A stretch of DNA of 64,000 bases from Stutzerimonas kunmingensis. Its GTDB lineage: Bacteria; Pseudomonadota; Gammaproteobacteria; Pseudomonadales; Pseudomonadaceae. A program made the translations under genes and the position numbers. The stretch lies in contig NZ_FORS01000001.1 of the NCBI RefSeq assembly GCF_900114065.1, positions 124,001 through 188,000 of the forward strand, given 5' to 3'. The notes under the pieces were generated by a model. That model had not been told where the DNA came from. It made no database searches and was given only the letters and a program-made list of their open reading frames with translations. Positions 1-7,280 of the stretch are shown piece by piece (positions within the stretch are counted from its first letter, which is position 1; each line of letters begins with the position of its first letter).

Positions 1-617
1 GCGGCGACGTAAGCCGTCATCAGCGCGCCGGAGCCATTGCGGATGAACATGCCGCCTTCGGCCAGCAGCTTTTCCAGAAACGGAATGAAATGCTCCTTGC
101 CGCGCGGGTGAAAGGTGCCCGCACCGGTCAGGCCATCACGCACATGGCTGGCGGCGCTGGCCGTGATGGGTGTCTCGTTGACATAGGCACCGCGGCCGAG
201 ACAGCCATGGAAGAGTTCGTCATGGTTGGGGTCGGCGATCGCGCCGATGTGGGGTTCCCCGTCGATCAGCAGCCCGATGGAAACGCACCAGTTGTGCAGA
301 CCGTTGACGAAACAGGCAGTGCCGTCGATGGGATCGATCACCCACACGCAGCGGGCCTTGAGGTCGGCCGAGCCGCTTTCCTCGCCGAGAAAGCCGTCCT
401 GCGGGAAGCGCTCGGCCAGGCGTGCGCGAATAAAGTCTTCGATGCTTTTGTCGGCGATGCTGACCACATCCTGCCGGTCGTTGCCCTTGTGCTCGACATC
501 CAGCGTCTCGCGTTGCCGATAGAAATCCATGCCCAGCTGCGCGGCTTCCAGTGCGAGGCTCCTGGCGCAGGCGTAGCGGGCATCGATATCGAGGTCTTGC
601 TGGGTCGACTCGCTCAT
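1..617 (-). CDS. Inositol monophosphatase family protein (C-terminus beyond window)
   Basis: The first 205 residues are visible and the frame is open at the window edge, so the C-terminus is missing. The Mg2+-dependent phosphatase motifs are present: GEESG near residue 80, followed by WVIDPIDGTACFVNGLHNW, where the family usually has DPIDGTTNF; the replacement of the second Thr and Asn by Ala-Cys marks a divergent subgroup. Members hydrolyse inositol phosphate, 3'-phosphoadenosine phosphates, fructose bisphosphate or histidinol phosphate, so the substrate cannot be fixed from sequence. The ATG at 615-617 gives a normal N-terminus. An inverted-repeat element lies 31 bases upstream and probably occupies the promoter or leader. 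Confidence 0.85.
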   Translation of the reverse strand, partial: MSESTQQDLDIDARYACARSLALEAAQLGMDFYRQRETLDVEHKGNDRQDVVSIADKSIEDFIRARLAERFPQDGFLGEESGSADLKARCVWVIDPIDGTACFVNGLHNWCVSIGLLIDGEPHIGAIADPNHDELFHGCLGRGAYVNETPITASAASHVRDGLTGAGTFHPRGKEHFIPFLEKLLAEGGMFIRNGSGALMTAYVA

Positions 618-647
618 GATCGGTTCCTGAAACAAAAGCGGCATTCT

Positions 648-808
648 AGTGGACTGTTTGGTGAGTTGGTTGAGGCAAGTTCGGATGATCAGGGCTCCGA
701 GACAAGGCGCTGCGACGAGTCATAGCGGGGCTATGGCAAGGAGCAGCAACGCGGTATCGGGGCCATGGGCGCCGAAATCGACCAACTGAACCTGCCAAAC
801 AGGCCACT
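648..808. repeat. 161-bp MITE-like element with imperfect terminal inverted repeats
   Basis: The left end 648-661 reads AGTGGACTGTTTGG and the right end 795-808 is its reverse complement with one mismatch. Inside is a near-symmetrical core, CATAGC-GGG-GCTATG, flanked by related GCTGCGACGA and GGAGCAGCAACGC arms. There is no open frame with a plausible start or family. No clear target duplication is visible. It sits between the divergent phosphatase gene and the DUF3597 gene. It could be a non-autonomous mobile repeat or a REP-like structure. Confidence 0.6.
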
Positions 809-1004
809 CGACATGCGCCTGTTACAGCACGAGCGATGCAGGGAATCGACTGGGCAAGACGATGAATGACTTCGGTCCACCCAGGGCGCCCCAAAGCCCA
901 ATTTCCCCACGCCACTCGCCGGAACACCCCGTTCAATACGGATGCGACGAATCGATACACGAGCGGTCCTAACCTGCGAGCCACGGCTCATCATTCACGC
1001 AGAC
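809..1004. other. Intergenic stretch, no feature recognised
   Basis: This is the leader side of the DUF3597 gene. I see no convincing sigma-70 promoter, RNA gene or coding signal in it. The open frame that starts at 866 and runs into the DUF3597 gene has no ribosome-binding site and no family similarity over its first 50 codons. Confidence 0.4.
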
Positions 1005-1015
1005 AGGAGATTCCC

Positions 1016-1411
1016 ATGGGCTTGTTTAACTCGATACTGGAAAAGATCGGCCTCGGCCAGGCACATGCCGCACCCGACAGCACAGCGCCCTCCACACCAC
1101 CTGAGGCCTCCACAGGCGGTGCCGGCGCACCCACGGGCCCTGCAGTGGACCAAGTGGACGTCGCGGCCAAGCTCGACGGCATGGCGCAGAATCACCCGGA
1201 GAAACTCAACTGGCGCACGTCCATCGTCGACCTGCTGAAGTTGCTCGGTCTGGACAGCAGCCTCACCGCGCGCAAGGAACTGGCTACCGAGCTGGGTTGC
1301 CCGGCTGACAAGATGGGGGATTCGGCGCAGATGAACATGTGGTTGCACAAGGCGGTGCTGAACAAACTGGCCGAGAATGGCGGCAACGTACCAGCCGATC
1401 TGCTGGACTGA
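1016..1411 (+). CDS. DUF3597 domain-containing protein
   Basis: 131 residues. After a short N-terminal segment (MGLFNSILEKIGLG) comes an Ala/Pro/Gly-rich linker of about 35 residues, then the conserved C-terminal domain. That domain contains VDVAAKLDGMA, LNWRTSIVDLLKLLG and the ending AENGGNVPADLLD typical of DUF3597. The function is unknown; the fold resembles small LysM-adjacent helical domains in some annotations, but nothing here proves a role. The ATG at 1016 is preferred because AGGAGA lies at 1005-1010. It converges with the DUF2789 gene across a hairpin. Confidence 0.85.
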   Translation: MGLFNSILEKIGLGQAHAAPDSTAPSTPPEASTGGAGAPTGPAVDQVDVAAKLDGMAQNHPEKLNWRTSIVDLLKLLGLDSSLTARKELATELGCPADKMGDSAQMNMWLHKAVLNKLAENGGNVPADLLD

Positions 1412-1431
1412 TCTGCCTCGAGGGGCGACAG

Positions 1432-1459
1432 GCGAGCTGCAGCGATTGCGGCAGCTCGC
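1432..1459. terminator. Hairpin between convergent genes
   Basis: A perfect 9-bp stem, GCGAGCTGC at 1432-1440 and GCAGCTCGC at 1451-1459, with a 10-base loop. It lies between the convergent DUF3597 and DUF2789 genes, but no U-tract follows on either strand, so termination is a positional inference. Confidence 0.4.
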
Positions 1460-1467
1460 GCTGGTGA

Positions 1468-1704
1468 TCAATGCTCGTGCATGCGCACGTTCAGCTCGTC
1501 GACAATCGGCGCCCACTCCGCATCCTCGACCCACTCATCGCGCAGCAGCGCGCGCTGCGACTCGTTCCAGACCGGCGCATCGGCCAGCCGAACGTCTTCC
1601 GGCAGGTGCCCATGCTTGCCGATGAATGCATCGATACTCGCCGGGTCTGACGCCAGACCCAGCTGCTCGAACAGAGTACCGAGGTCTTTGTTGGGTAGTT
1701 CCAT
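1468..1704 (-). CDS. DUF2789 family protein
   Basis: 78 residues, the usual size of the DUF2789 family of small acidic proteins common in Pseudomonas. Visible family features are LFEQLGLASDPASIDAFI, the HGHLPEDVRLADAPVWN segment, and a C-terminal LLRDEWVEDAEWAPIVDEL helix. No catalytic residues or membrane segments are evident and no function is established. The start is well supported by TAAGGAGAACATC directly upstream of the ATG. It is monocistronic and divergent from the ghrA-like gene. Confidence 0.85.
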   Translation of the reverse strand: MELPNKDLGTLFEQLGLASDPASIDAFIGKHGHLPEDVRLADAPVWNESQRALLRDEWVEDAEWAPIVDELNVRMHEH

Positions 1705-1821
1705 GATGTTCTCCTTAGGCTCGTCAACAGGCTGAAAGGCGCGTCGCGCGTTCCGCTACTTGCCTATTCAGAGACTCTGCGGCTGACTACAGTTCCGCCT
1801 GGACCGATGAGGAATGACTGC

Positions 1822-2754
1822 ATGGACATCCTGCTCTGCGGCAGCTTCGACGATAACGAGCGCGACGCCTGGCTCGCAGAGCTGCAGCGCGCCTTGCCGC
1901 AAGCCCGCTGGCACCTGTCCGCGACGGCGGAGAACGCGGGACTGATCACCGCGGCGGTGGTCGCGAACCCACCCGCGGGATTGCTGCAAGGCTTGCCAAA
2001 CCTGCGGCTGATCCAGTCGCTCTGGGCCGGCGTGGACCGCCTGCTCAGCGACCCGAGCCTGCCGGACGTGCCGGTGGCACGCATGGTCGACCCGGCCATG
2101 AGCGCGGCCATGGCCGAAACTGCGTTGTGGGCAACACTCTCGCTGCATCGGGGTTTCTACGATTACGCCCGGCAGCAGCACGCCTGCGATTGGCGTCAAC
2201 TGCCGCAGCGGCGGGCTGACGAAATCCAGGTGACGCTGCTGGGCATGGGCCAGATGGGCCGGACATGTGCCCAGCGCTTGGTCACCCAGGGCTACCGCGT
2301 GACCGGCTGGAAGCTTCGCAGCGGCGCCGCCGAGGGCGTCGCGCTGGAGCACGGCATGGATGCCCTCTGGCCGCTGCTGGCATGCAGCGACATTGTCATC
2401 AACCTGCTGCCACTGACGCCACAGACTGGCGATCTGCTGGACCGGCGTTTCTTCGAAGCTCTGCGCCCCGGCGCCGGGCTGGTCAACCTCGCACGGGGCG
2501 GGCACCTGGTCGAGGCTGATCTGCTGCAGGCGCTCGAATGTGGCCAGGTCGGCCATGCGGTGCTCGACGTGTTTCGCAGCGAGCCGCTGCCGGCAGAGCA
2601 TCCGTTCTGGAAGCATCCACAGGTGACCGTGCTGCCCCACATCGCAGCCGCAACGGACATGCGCAGCGCGGCCGGGATCGTCGCCGTTAACCTGCAAGCG
2701 CTGCGTGACGGCGAACCGCTGCATGATCTGGTGGAGCGCAGCCGCGGCTACTGA
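1822..2754 (+). CDS. ghrA: Glyoxylate/hydroxypyruvate reductase A family (D-2-hydroxyacid dehydrogenase)
   Basis: 310 residues, matching GhrA. This NADPH-dependent family reduces glyoxylate to glycolate and hydroxypyruvate to glycerate in the cytoplasm. The Rossmann motif is VTLLGMGQMGRTCAQRL near residue 140. The later catalytic elements follow: NLLPLTPQT, LVNLARGGHLVE with the catalytic Arg, DVFRSEPLP with Glu, and HIAAAT with the catalytic His. The ATG at 1822 is chosen because GAGG at 1809-1812 is well spaced; an in-frame ATG at 1807 adds five residues with no site. Substrate assignment is by family only. Confidence 0.85.
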   Translation: MDILLCGSFDDNERDAWLAELQRALPQARWHLSATAENAGLITAAVVANPPAGLLQGLPNLRLIQSLWAGVDRLLSDPSLPDVPVARMVDPAMSAAMAETALWATLSLHRGFYDYARQQHACDWRQLPQRRADEIQVTLLGMGQMGRTCAQRLVTQGYRVTGWKLRSGAAEGVALEHGMDALWPLLACSDIVINLLPLTPQTGDLLDRRFFEALRPGAGLVNLARGGHLVEADLLQALECGQVGHAVLDVFRSEPLPAEHPFWKHPQVTVLPHIAAATDMRSAAGIVAVNLQALRDGEPLHDLVERSRGY

Positions 2755-2788
2755 GTGCGACTGCGACAACCGGACATAAGCAAGCGGC

Positions 2789-3997
2789 TCAATCCTGGCT
2801 GAGCGCGCCGATCCGGTGGATGGAAAGATCCGCGCCGTTGAACTCTTCCTCCTGGCTCAGGCGAATACCTGTGGTCAGCTTGAGCAGGCCGTAGACGCCG
2901 AAGCCGCCGAGCAGCGCCACCAGCATGCCCATGCCGCTGCCGATCACCTGACTGATCAGGCTCACGCCGCCCAGACCGCCCAGCGCGGACTGGCCGAAGA
3001 TGCCGCAGGCCACCCCGCCCCAGATCCCGCACAGGCCGTGCAGTGGCCAGACACCCAGCACGTCATCGATCTTCCAGCGATTCTGCGTAGCGGTGAACGT
3101 CCAGACGAACAGTGCTCCGGCGATCGCACCAGTAGCCAGTGCGCCGACCGGATGCATCAGATCGGAGCCGGCACAGACCGCCACCAACCCGGCTAGCGGG
3201 CCGTTGTGCAGGAAGCCCGGGTCGTTGCGCCCGGCGAGCCATGCCGCTGCAGTGCCCCCAACCATCGCCATCAACGAATTCACCGCAACCAGCCCGCTGA
3301 TACCCTCGATGGTCTGCGCGCTCATGACGTTGAAGCCGAACCAGCCGACGATGAGAATCCACGATCCCAAAGCGAGGAAAGGAATGTTCGACGGCGCGAA
3401 TGCCACCAGCCTGCCGTCCCGGTAGCGACCGTTGCGTCGCCCCAGCAAAACCACCGCGCCAAATGCCAGCCAGCCGCCCATGGCGTGCACCACCACGGAG
3501 CCGGCGAAATCATGAAAGGACGCACCGAACTGGTGCTCGAGCCAGCCCTGGAAGCCGAAATTGCCGTTCCAGATAAGGCCCTCGAAGAACGGATAGACGA
3601 ACGCGACGATCAGCAGCGTGGCGCACAGCTGCGGGCCGAACCGCGCGCGCTCGGCGATACCGCCGGAGATGATCGCCGGAATGGCCGCGGCGAAGGTCAG
3701 CAGGAAGAAGAACTTCACCAGCGCGTAGCCGTGGTCCACCACCAGCTGATCGGCCGGCTGCATGAAGGTCACGCCATAGGCGACCCAGTAGCCGATGAAG
3801 AAATACGCCAGGGTCGACACTGCGAAGTCGGTGATGATCTTCGATAACGCGTTGACCTGATTCTTCAGACGTACCGTACCTACTTCGAGAAAGGCGAAGC
3901 CGGCGTGCATGGCCAGCACCATCACCGCGCCCATCAGGATGAGCAGGGTATTCGAACCGTGGACCAGGGTTTCCACGGCGCTGTTGAGGTTTTCCAT
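2789..3997 (-). CDS. amt: Ammonium transporter (Amt family)
   Basis: 402 residues with about 11 membrane helices. The conserved Amt site Asp and first channel His are in DFAGSVVVHAMGG (about 163-175), and the second channel His is in WPLHGLCGIWGG. NQVNALSKI and the FFEGLIWN region are also typical. It lacks the cleaved signal peptide of E. coli AmtB and begins directly with the first helix, as in NrgA/AmtB-like forms. No glnK lies beside it, so it is an orphan channel, probably controlled by a PII protein encoded elsewhere. It converges with ghrA. Confidence 0.92.
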   Translation of the reverse strand: MENLNSAVETLVHGSNTLLILMGAVMVLAMHAGFAFLEVGTVRLKNQVNALSKIITDFAVSTLAYFFIGYWVAYGVTFMQPADQLVVDHGYALVKFFFLLTFAAAIPAIISGGIAERARFGPQLCATLLIVAFVYPFFEGLIWNGNFGFQGWLEHQFGASFHDFAGSVVVHAMGGWLAFGAVVLLGRRNGRYRDGRLVAFAPSNIPFLALGSWILIVGWFGFNVMSAQTIEGISGLVAVNSLMAMVGGTAAAWLAGRNDPGFLHNGPLAGLVAVCAGSDLMHPVGALATGAIAGALFVWTFTATQNRWKIDDVLGVWPLHGLCGIWGGVACGIFGQSALGGLGGVSLISQVIGSGMGMLVALLGGFGVYGLLKLTTGIRLSQEEEFNGADLSIHRIGALSQD

Positions 3998-4277
3998 GGG
4001 TTACTACAGCCTCAGCGGATAAATCGCACCAAAACGGTTATCTCTGCCAGACGCATGCACCGAGATGCATCACCGCGCCATGTCGGGCCACCGTCACTTG
4101 CAGCCGGAGCTTGCTTGCAGCGAGACGCTGAAGCGCCATGAAACCTTTGATATCAACAGGTTAAGGAAACTACCGGAAATCCGTCATGCGCCATTGCGGG
4201 GCTCGCACGACGACTGCTGCACCAAGCAAAAGCAAGGCGCGTACCAAGCGCAGCGGCAGTTCTTGTGCAGCGCACCC
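3998..4277. other. Intergenic region upstream of amt, no promoter assigned
   Basis: 280 bases between the amt start and the dgt stop, both genes on the minus strand. I looked for a sigma-54 promoter (GG-N10-GC with correct flanks) on the amt strand and found none. The inverted repeat TGCAT/ATGCA around 4053-4070 is short. Nothing else is recognised. Confidence 0.35.
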
Positions 4278-5774
4278 TCAGAGGGCGGAAAGGGCCCGAT
4301 ACTCGTCCTGAGCCAGTTGGTCGGTCATGCCGCTGATGTAGTCCTGCAGCATCCGGTTGCGGTAGTAGAACTCCCACAGAGGCCAATCCGCCGATTGCTC
4401 AGCATGCTCCTTGAGCGCTTCGTGGTAGGCCTTGACCAGCTGGTTGGGCAGGCGTCGAGCCAGCATCTGCAGGTGAGGTTCGCTGCGGCAGGTGCCGAGG
4501 CTGAGTGCATCGAACACGGTGGCCGGCACGCGCAGCAGCGGCGCATAAAAGTCGAGCAGGCCCTGGAGAATGCGATAGCCCTGCAGTTGCAACGTTTCCA
4601 CCTCGCGGTGGCAGAACACGTGCTCCATCGCGACATCCTTGAAGGTCTGCACGATGGCGTTGGGCAGGCTGTCGTCCTCCAGCAACGCGCGATCCAGGGT
4701 GCCGTGATAAACCGCGTCGATGTTGTCGATGAACTGCCGCGCAGCGTGCTGCACCAGCGGGTGGATCATGTTCACCCGCAGCCAGATGAAGAACTCGCCG
4801 GCCTTGTTGATCGGCTCCTTCTGTGCGCGTTCCAGCGCATAGTTGACCATGCCCCGGAAACTGCGCTCCGGACCCGGCACCGGGGCATCGACCGAACCAT
4901 GCAGCGCGAACTTGGCGAGCAGCAGCTGCGCCAGCTGTTCGATGCTGAAGATGCCCTTCTCCACCGAATCCTCGATGTCGGCAAGGCAATAGGCGATGTC
5001 GTCGGCGGCCTCCATCACGTAGGCCAGCGGGTGACGCGTGCACGGCTGCAGATCGAGCGCCGCCTGCAGCGCACGCACGAAGGGTTCCTCGGACAGATAG
5101 AAGCCGGGCTTCTTCAGCAGGTAGGCGCCTGGGGTGCCCTTCGCGGGCTTGGCCTGATAGGCCGGACGGACGTACTTGAGCAGTCCGGCGGTCTGCGTAT
5201 AGGTCAGGTTGAGGCGTTGCAGCGAGACCACCAGGCGAACCGCCTGGGCATTGCCTTCGAAGTGCTTGAGATCGACCAGCATCCGTTTGCGCAGCTCGGC
5301 ATCGCCCTGCCCCGGCGTCACGGCGGCCGTGAACAGCGCGTCGAGATTGCGCTCGAACCACTCGCCGATGGCGTACTCGCCGAAATGGCCGAACGGCGGA
5401 TTGCCGATGTCGTGCATCAGGCAGGTCATCTCTACCAGGCTCTGCAACGCCGGCTCGAGCCCGTCCAGGCCGAACTCCGCGGCGCGGTTGCCGAGCTGCT
5501 TGTACAGGGTGCGAACGATGAAGCGGCCGGTCTGCTGCACTTCCAGCGAATGGGTGAGACGGCTGCGCACTGCGGCATTGCGCTCCAGCGGAAAGACCTG
5601 GGTCTTCTGCTGCAGGCGGCGCACCGCGGCCGAGTTGATGATGCGCCCGCGATCGCTCTCCAGCTGGTCCAGCACGGCGTCGAGGCTGCCATCGCTGGCC
5701 CGCAGGCCCGCTTCGGCCTTGCCATAGGGGCGCTGGCGGGAGATTTTGTGCTTGAAGTTCATGGACACCGGCAT
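4278..5774 (-). CDS. dgt: Deoxyguanosinetriphosphate triphosphohydrolase (dGTPase)
   Basis: About 498 residues. Dgt hydrolyses dGTP to deoxyguanosine and tripolyphosphate. The N-terminal block SDRGRIINSAAVRRLQQKTQ and the following VFPLERNAAVRSRLTHSLEV are almost identical to E. coli Dgt. The HD metal-binding residues are H in RLTHS, HD in MHDIGNPPFGHFGE, and a downstream D in MEAADDIAYCLADIED. Three starts are possible: 5807, 5774 (MPVSMNFKHK, with GAGAA upstream) and 5762 (MNFKHKISRQ). I prefer 5774; the homologous core begins at about 5762. It stands alone upstream of amt. Confidence 0.93.
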   Translation of the reverse strand: MPVSMNFKHKISRQRPYGKAEAGLRASDGSLDAVLDQLESDRGRIINSAAVRRLQQKTQVFPLERNAAVRSRLTHSLEVQQTGRFIVRTLYKQLGNRAAEFGLDGLEPALQSLVEMTCLMHDIGNPPFGHFGEYAIGEWFERNLDALFTAAVTPGQGDAELRKRMLVDLKHFEGNAQAVRLVVSLQRLNLTYTQTAGLLKYVRPAYQAKPAKGTPGAYLLKKPGFYLSEEPFVRALQAALDLQPCTRHPLAYVMEAADDIAYCLADIEDSVEKGIFSIEQLAQLLLAKFALHGSVDAPVPGPERSFRGMVNYALERAQKEPINKAGEFFIWLRVNMIHPLVQHAARQFIDNIDAVYHGTLDRALLEDDSLPNAIVQTFKDVAMEHVFCHREVETLQLQGYRILQGLLDFYAPLLRVPATVFDALSLGTCRSEPHLQMLARRLPNQLVKAYHEALKEHAEQSADWPLWEFYYRNRMLQDYISGMTDQLAQDEYRALSAL

Positions 5775-5881
5775 GCATCGTTCTCGCGGCGCAAAAAGAA
5801 TAGCCATCGAGCCTAACGCGAGCGTTCCGGGTTTACCATCGCTGCCCCTTTCATCGCCGAGTACGGCGACAGAGACGATTC

Positions 5882-6079
5882 GTGAGTCGAGCAGATTTTC
5901 ATCAGAACAATGCCGAGCGCGCCCGCGCCGAAGCCCAACGCCTGCTGGACCAGCAAGCGGCCCTGGGCTCGCGCTGGCTGGCCTGGGTTGCCACCGAGCT
6001 GTATCAGCTCAGCCCACCGGAATACACCGCCATGGTCCGCCGCGAACTGGAGCAGCTCAACCGAGCACAGCAGCCGTGA
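5882..6079 (+). CDS. Small hypothetical protein
   Basis: 65 residues starting with GTG, predicted largely alpha-helical and hydrophilic (AERARAEAQRLLDQQAALGSR, then YTAMVRRELEQLNRAQQ). No family is recognised. Its TGA overlaps the GTG start of the next gene, so the two are probably translationally coupled. This is the main support that it is real, together with codon use like its neighbours. It is divergent from dgt. Confidence 0.6.
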   Translation: MSRADFHQNNAERARAEAQRLLDQQAALGSRWLAWVATELYQLSPPEYTAMVRRELEQLNRAQQP

Positions 6080-6789
6080 CCCAGCAGGGGCCACGCACCT
6101 TGCTCGGAGCCTGGACCGTCGACGGCCCATTGCTGTGCCGTCAGTTTTCGCCGCTGCCGGATAGTCGCAGAGCCACCGCCATGGACAAGCAAGCCAGCGA
6201 CGGCCCGTTGTGGCTGGGCCTGGATGGCCTGCAGGGTGATCGGATCGCCGATCGGCGTTTTCATGGTGGGCCGGATCGCAGCCTCTGCCACTACCCGACC
6301 CAGCATTATCAGTATTGGTCGCAGCGCTTCCCGCCGCTGCGCGCGCGGCTTGGCCTCGGCGCCTTCGGTGAGAACCTAGGTAGCCAGGCGCTGGACGAAG
6401 AGCAGGTATGCATTGGCGATCTTCTTCGCTGGGGCACTGCGCTGATCGAGATCAGCCAGCCGCGCTCGCCCTGTATCAGGCTGGACAACCGTCACGGTGT
6501 GCGTGGCCTGGCACGGGAGTTGTCGGCGAGCGGCCGCACCGGCTGGCTCTACCGGACCATCGAGCCAGGCACCGTGCGTCCTGGCGACGCGTTGCAGTTG
6601 CTCGAGCGCCCTCATCCGCAGATCAGCGTCGCGCACCTGTGGCGCTGCTTTCTCGATCAGCATCTGGCTGAAGACAGCCTGCAGCAACTGGCGAAGCTAC
6701 CTCCTCTGGCCTTGCATTACCGGGCGATCTTCCGCCAGCGCTACGACGCCCTTCGTGGGCGACGCGACCAGCACAGCCTGTTCGACTGA
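6076..6789 (+). CDS. MOSC domain protein (YiiM-like)
   Basis: 237 residues. MOSC domains bind the molybdenum cofactor or sulfur; YiiM-type members detoxify N-hydroxylated bases such as 6-hydroxylaminopurine. Visible motifs are GLDGLQGDRIADRRFHGGPD (about 48-67), LGAFGENLG, and ISQPRSPCIRLDNRHG, which carries the conserved Cys proposed to bind the cofactor. The C-terminal helical extension after residue 185 fits YiiM and not the short MOSC proteins. The start GTG at 6076 overlaps the stop of the preceding small gene. An inverted-repeat element begins six bases after its stop. Confidence 0.85.
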   Translation: MTQQGPRTLLGAWTVDGPLLCRQFSPLPDSRRATAMDKQASDGPLWLGLDGLQGDRIADRRFHGGPDRSLCHYPTQHYQYWSQRFPPLRARLGLGAFGENLGSQALDEEQVCIGDLLRWGTALIEISQPRSPCIRLDNRHGVRGLARELSASGRTGWLYRTIEPGTVRPGDALQLLERPHPQISVAHLWRCFLDQHLAEDSLQQLAKLPPLALHYRAIFRQRYDALRGRRDQHSLFD

Positions 6790-6794
6790 TACCA

Positions 6795-6956
6795 AGGGTC
6801 TGTTCCCGTTTCGTGCGCGGCAAATGGCGCCATGCGGCGTTGCGGGACTTGGCAAGGGAACCACCATTACCTTCGTCCCGCGCCTGCGGAACGCCGCCCG
6901 GGCATGGCGCCATTTGGCGCAGCAACGCGGCTTGCGACGAAACGGGAACAGACCCT
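6795..6956. repeat. 162-bp MITE-like element with perfect 20-bp terminal inverted repeats
   Basis: The left terminus 6795-6814 (AGGGTCTGTTCCCGTTTCGT) and the right terminus 6937-6956 are exact reverse complements. A second inverted pair lies inside: GGCAAATGGCGCCATGC in the left half and GCATGGCGCCATTTGGC in the right half. The element therefore can fold into a long interrupted hairpin. No coding frame of its own and no clear target-site duplication is seen. A shortened relative is at 48852-48895. Confidence 0.75.
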
Positions 6957-7104
6957 AAGCAAAGCAGTGCGTGCAATGCAGCCCAGCAGTGCCATACTGC
7001 AGCGGTCATGGAAGACACAGGCCGGAAACAGGCTTCGCTCCAGCAGCGACAGTCAGGTCTTCGCACATCAGGACATGTCCAGCCAGCAATCAGAGGTGAA
7101 CACC

Positions 7105-7242
7105 ATGAGCAAGGGAATGGACGCAAAGAAGAACGGCAAGAAAAAGCCGATGAAAACGGCGCAAGAAAAACGGATGGCCAAGCGCGACAAGAAGAGTGGC
7201 TCGGGCACTACGCTGCTCGGCGCCCACGCCGCCATCCATTGA
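7105..7242 (+). CDS. Small lysine-rich hypothetical protein
   Basis: 45 residues, MSKGMDAKKNGKKKPMKTAQ followed by another Lys/Arg-rich block and a neutral tail ending in GAHAAIH. About a third of the residues are Lys or Arg. GAGGTG at 7093-7098 is spaced correctly to the ATG. I recall similar short MSKGMD(Q)KK proteins in other pseudomonads, with no known function; nucleic acid or ribosome contact is a guess from charge. A hairpin terminator follows. Confidence 0.65.
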   Translation: MSKGMDAKKNGKKKPMKTAQEKRMAKRDKKSGSGTTLLGAHAAIH

Positions 7243-7256
7243 GCCTTATCGCTGCG

Positions 7257-7279
7257 ACGCCCGGTCTGATGCCGGGCGT
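7257..7279. terminator. Bidirectional hairpin terminator candidate
   Basis: ACGCCCGG at 7257-7264 pairs exactly with CCGGGCGT at 7272-7279 across a seven-base loop. It lies between the convergent small gene and the EamA gene and ends two bases before the EamA stop codon. There is no strong U-tract. Confidence 0.55.
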
Positions 7280-7280
7280 T

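Noticed and set aside
4026..4040. GCACC-AAAAC-GGTTA resembling an NtrC site upstream of amt
   Set aside because: It is only 29-43 bases from the start codon, no sigma-54 promoter accompanies it, and the second half matches at only three of five positions.
4278..5807. dgt as part of a defence system with the neighbouring genes
   Set aside because: dGTPases can act in phage defence, but this is the standard E. coli-type Dgt and its neighbours (amt, MOSC protein) have no defence link.
4065..5816. Plus-strand open frame of 583 codons
   Set aside because: It is the exact antisense of dgt, has no recognisable protein domain, and its composition (rich in Arg, Gln, His, Leu, Val) is that of a mirror frame in GC-rich DNA.
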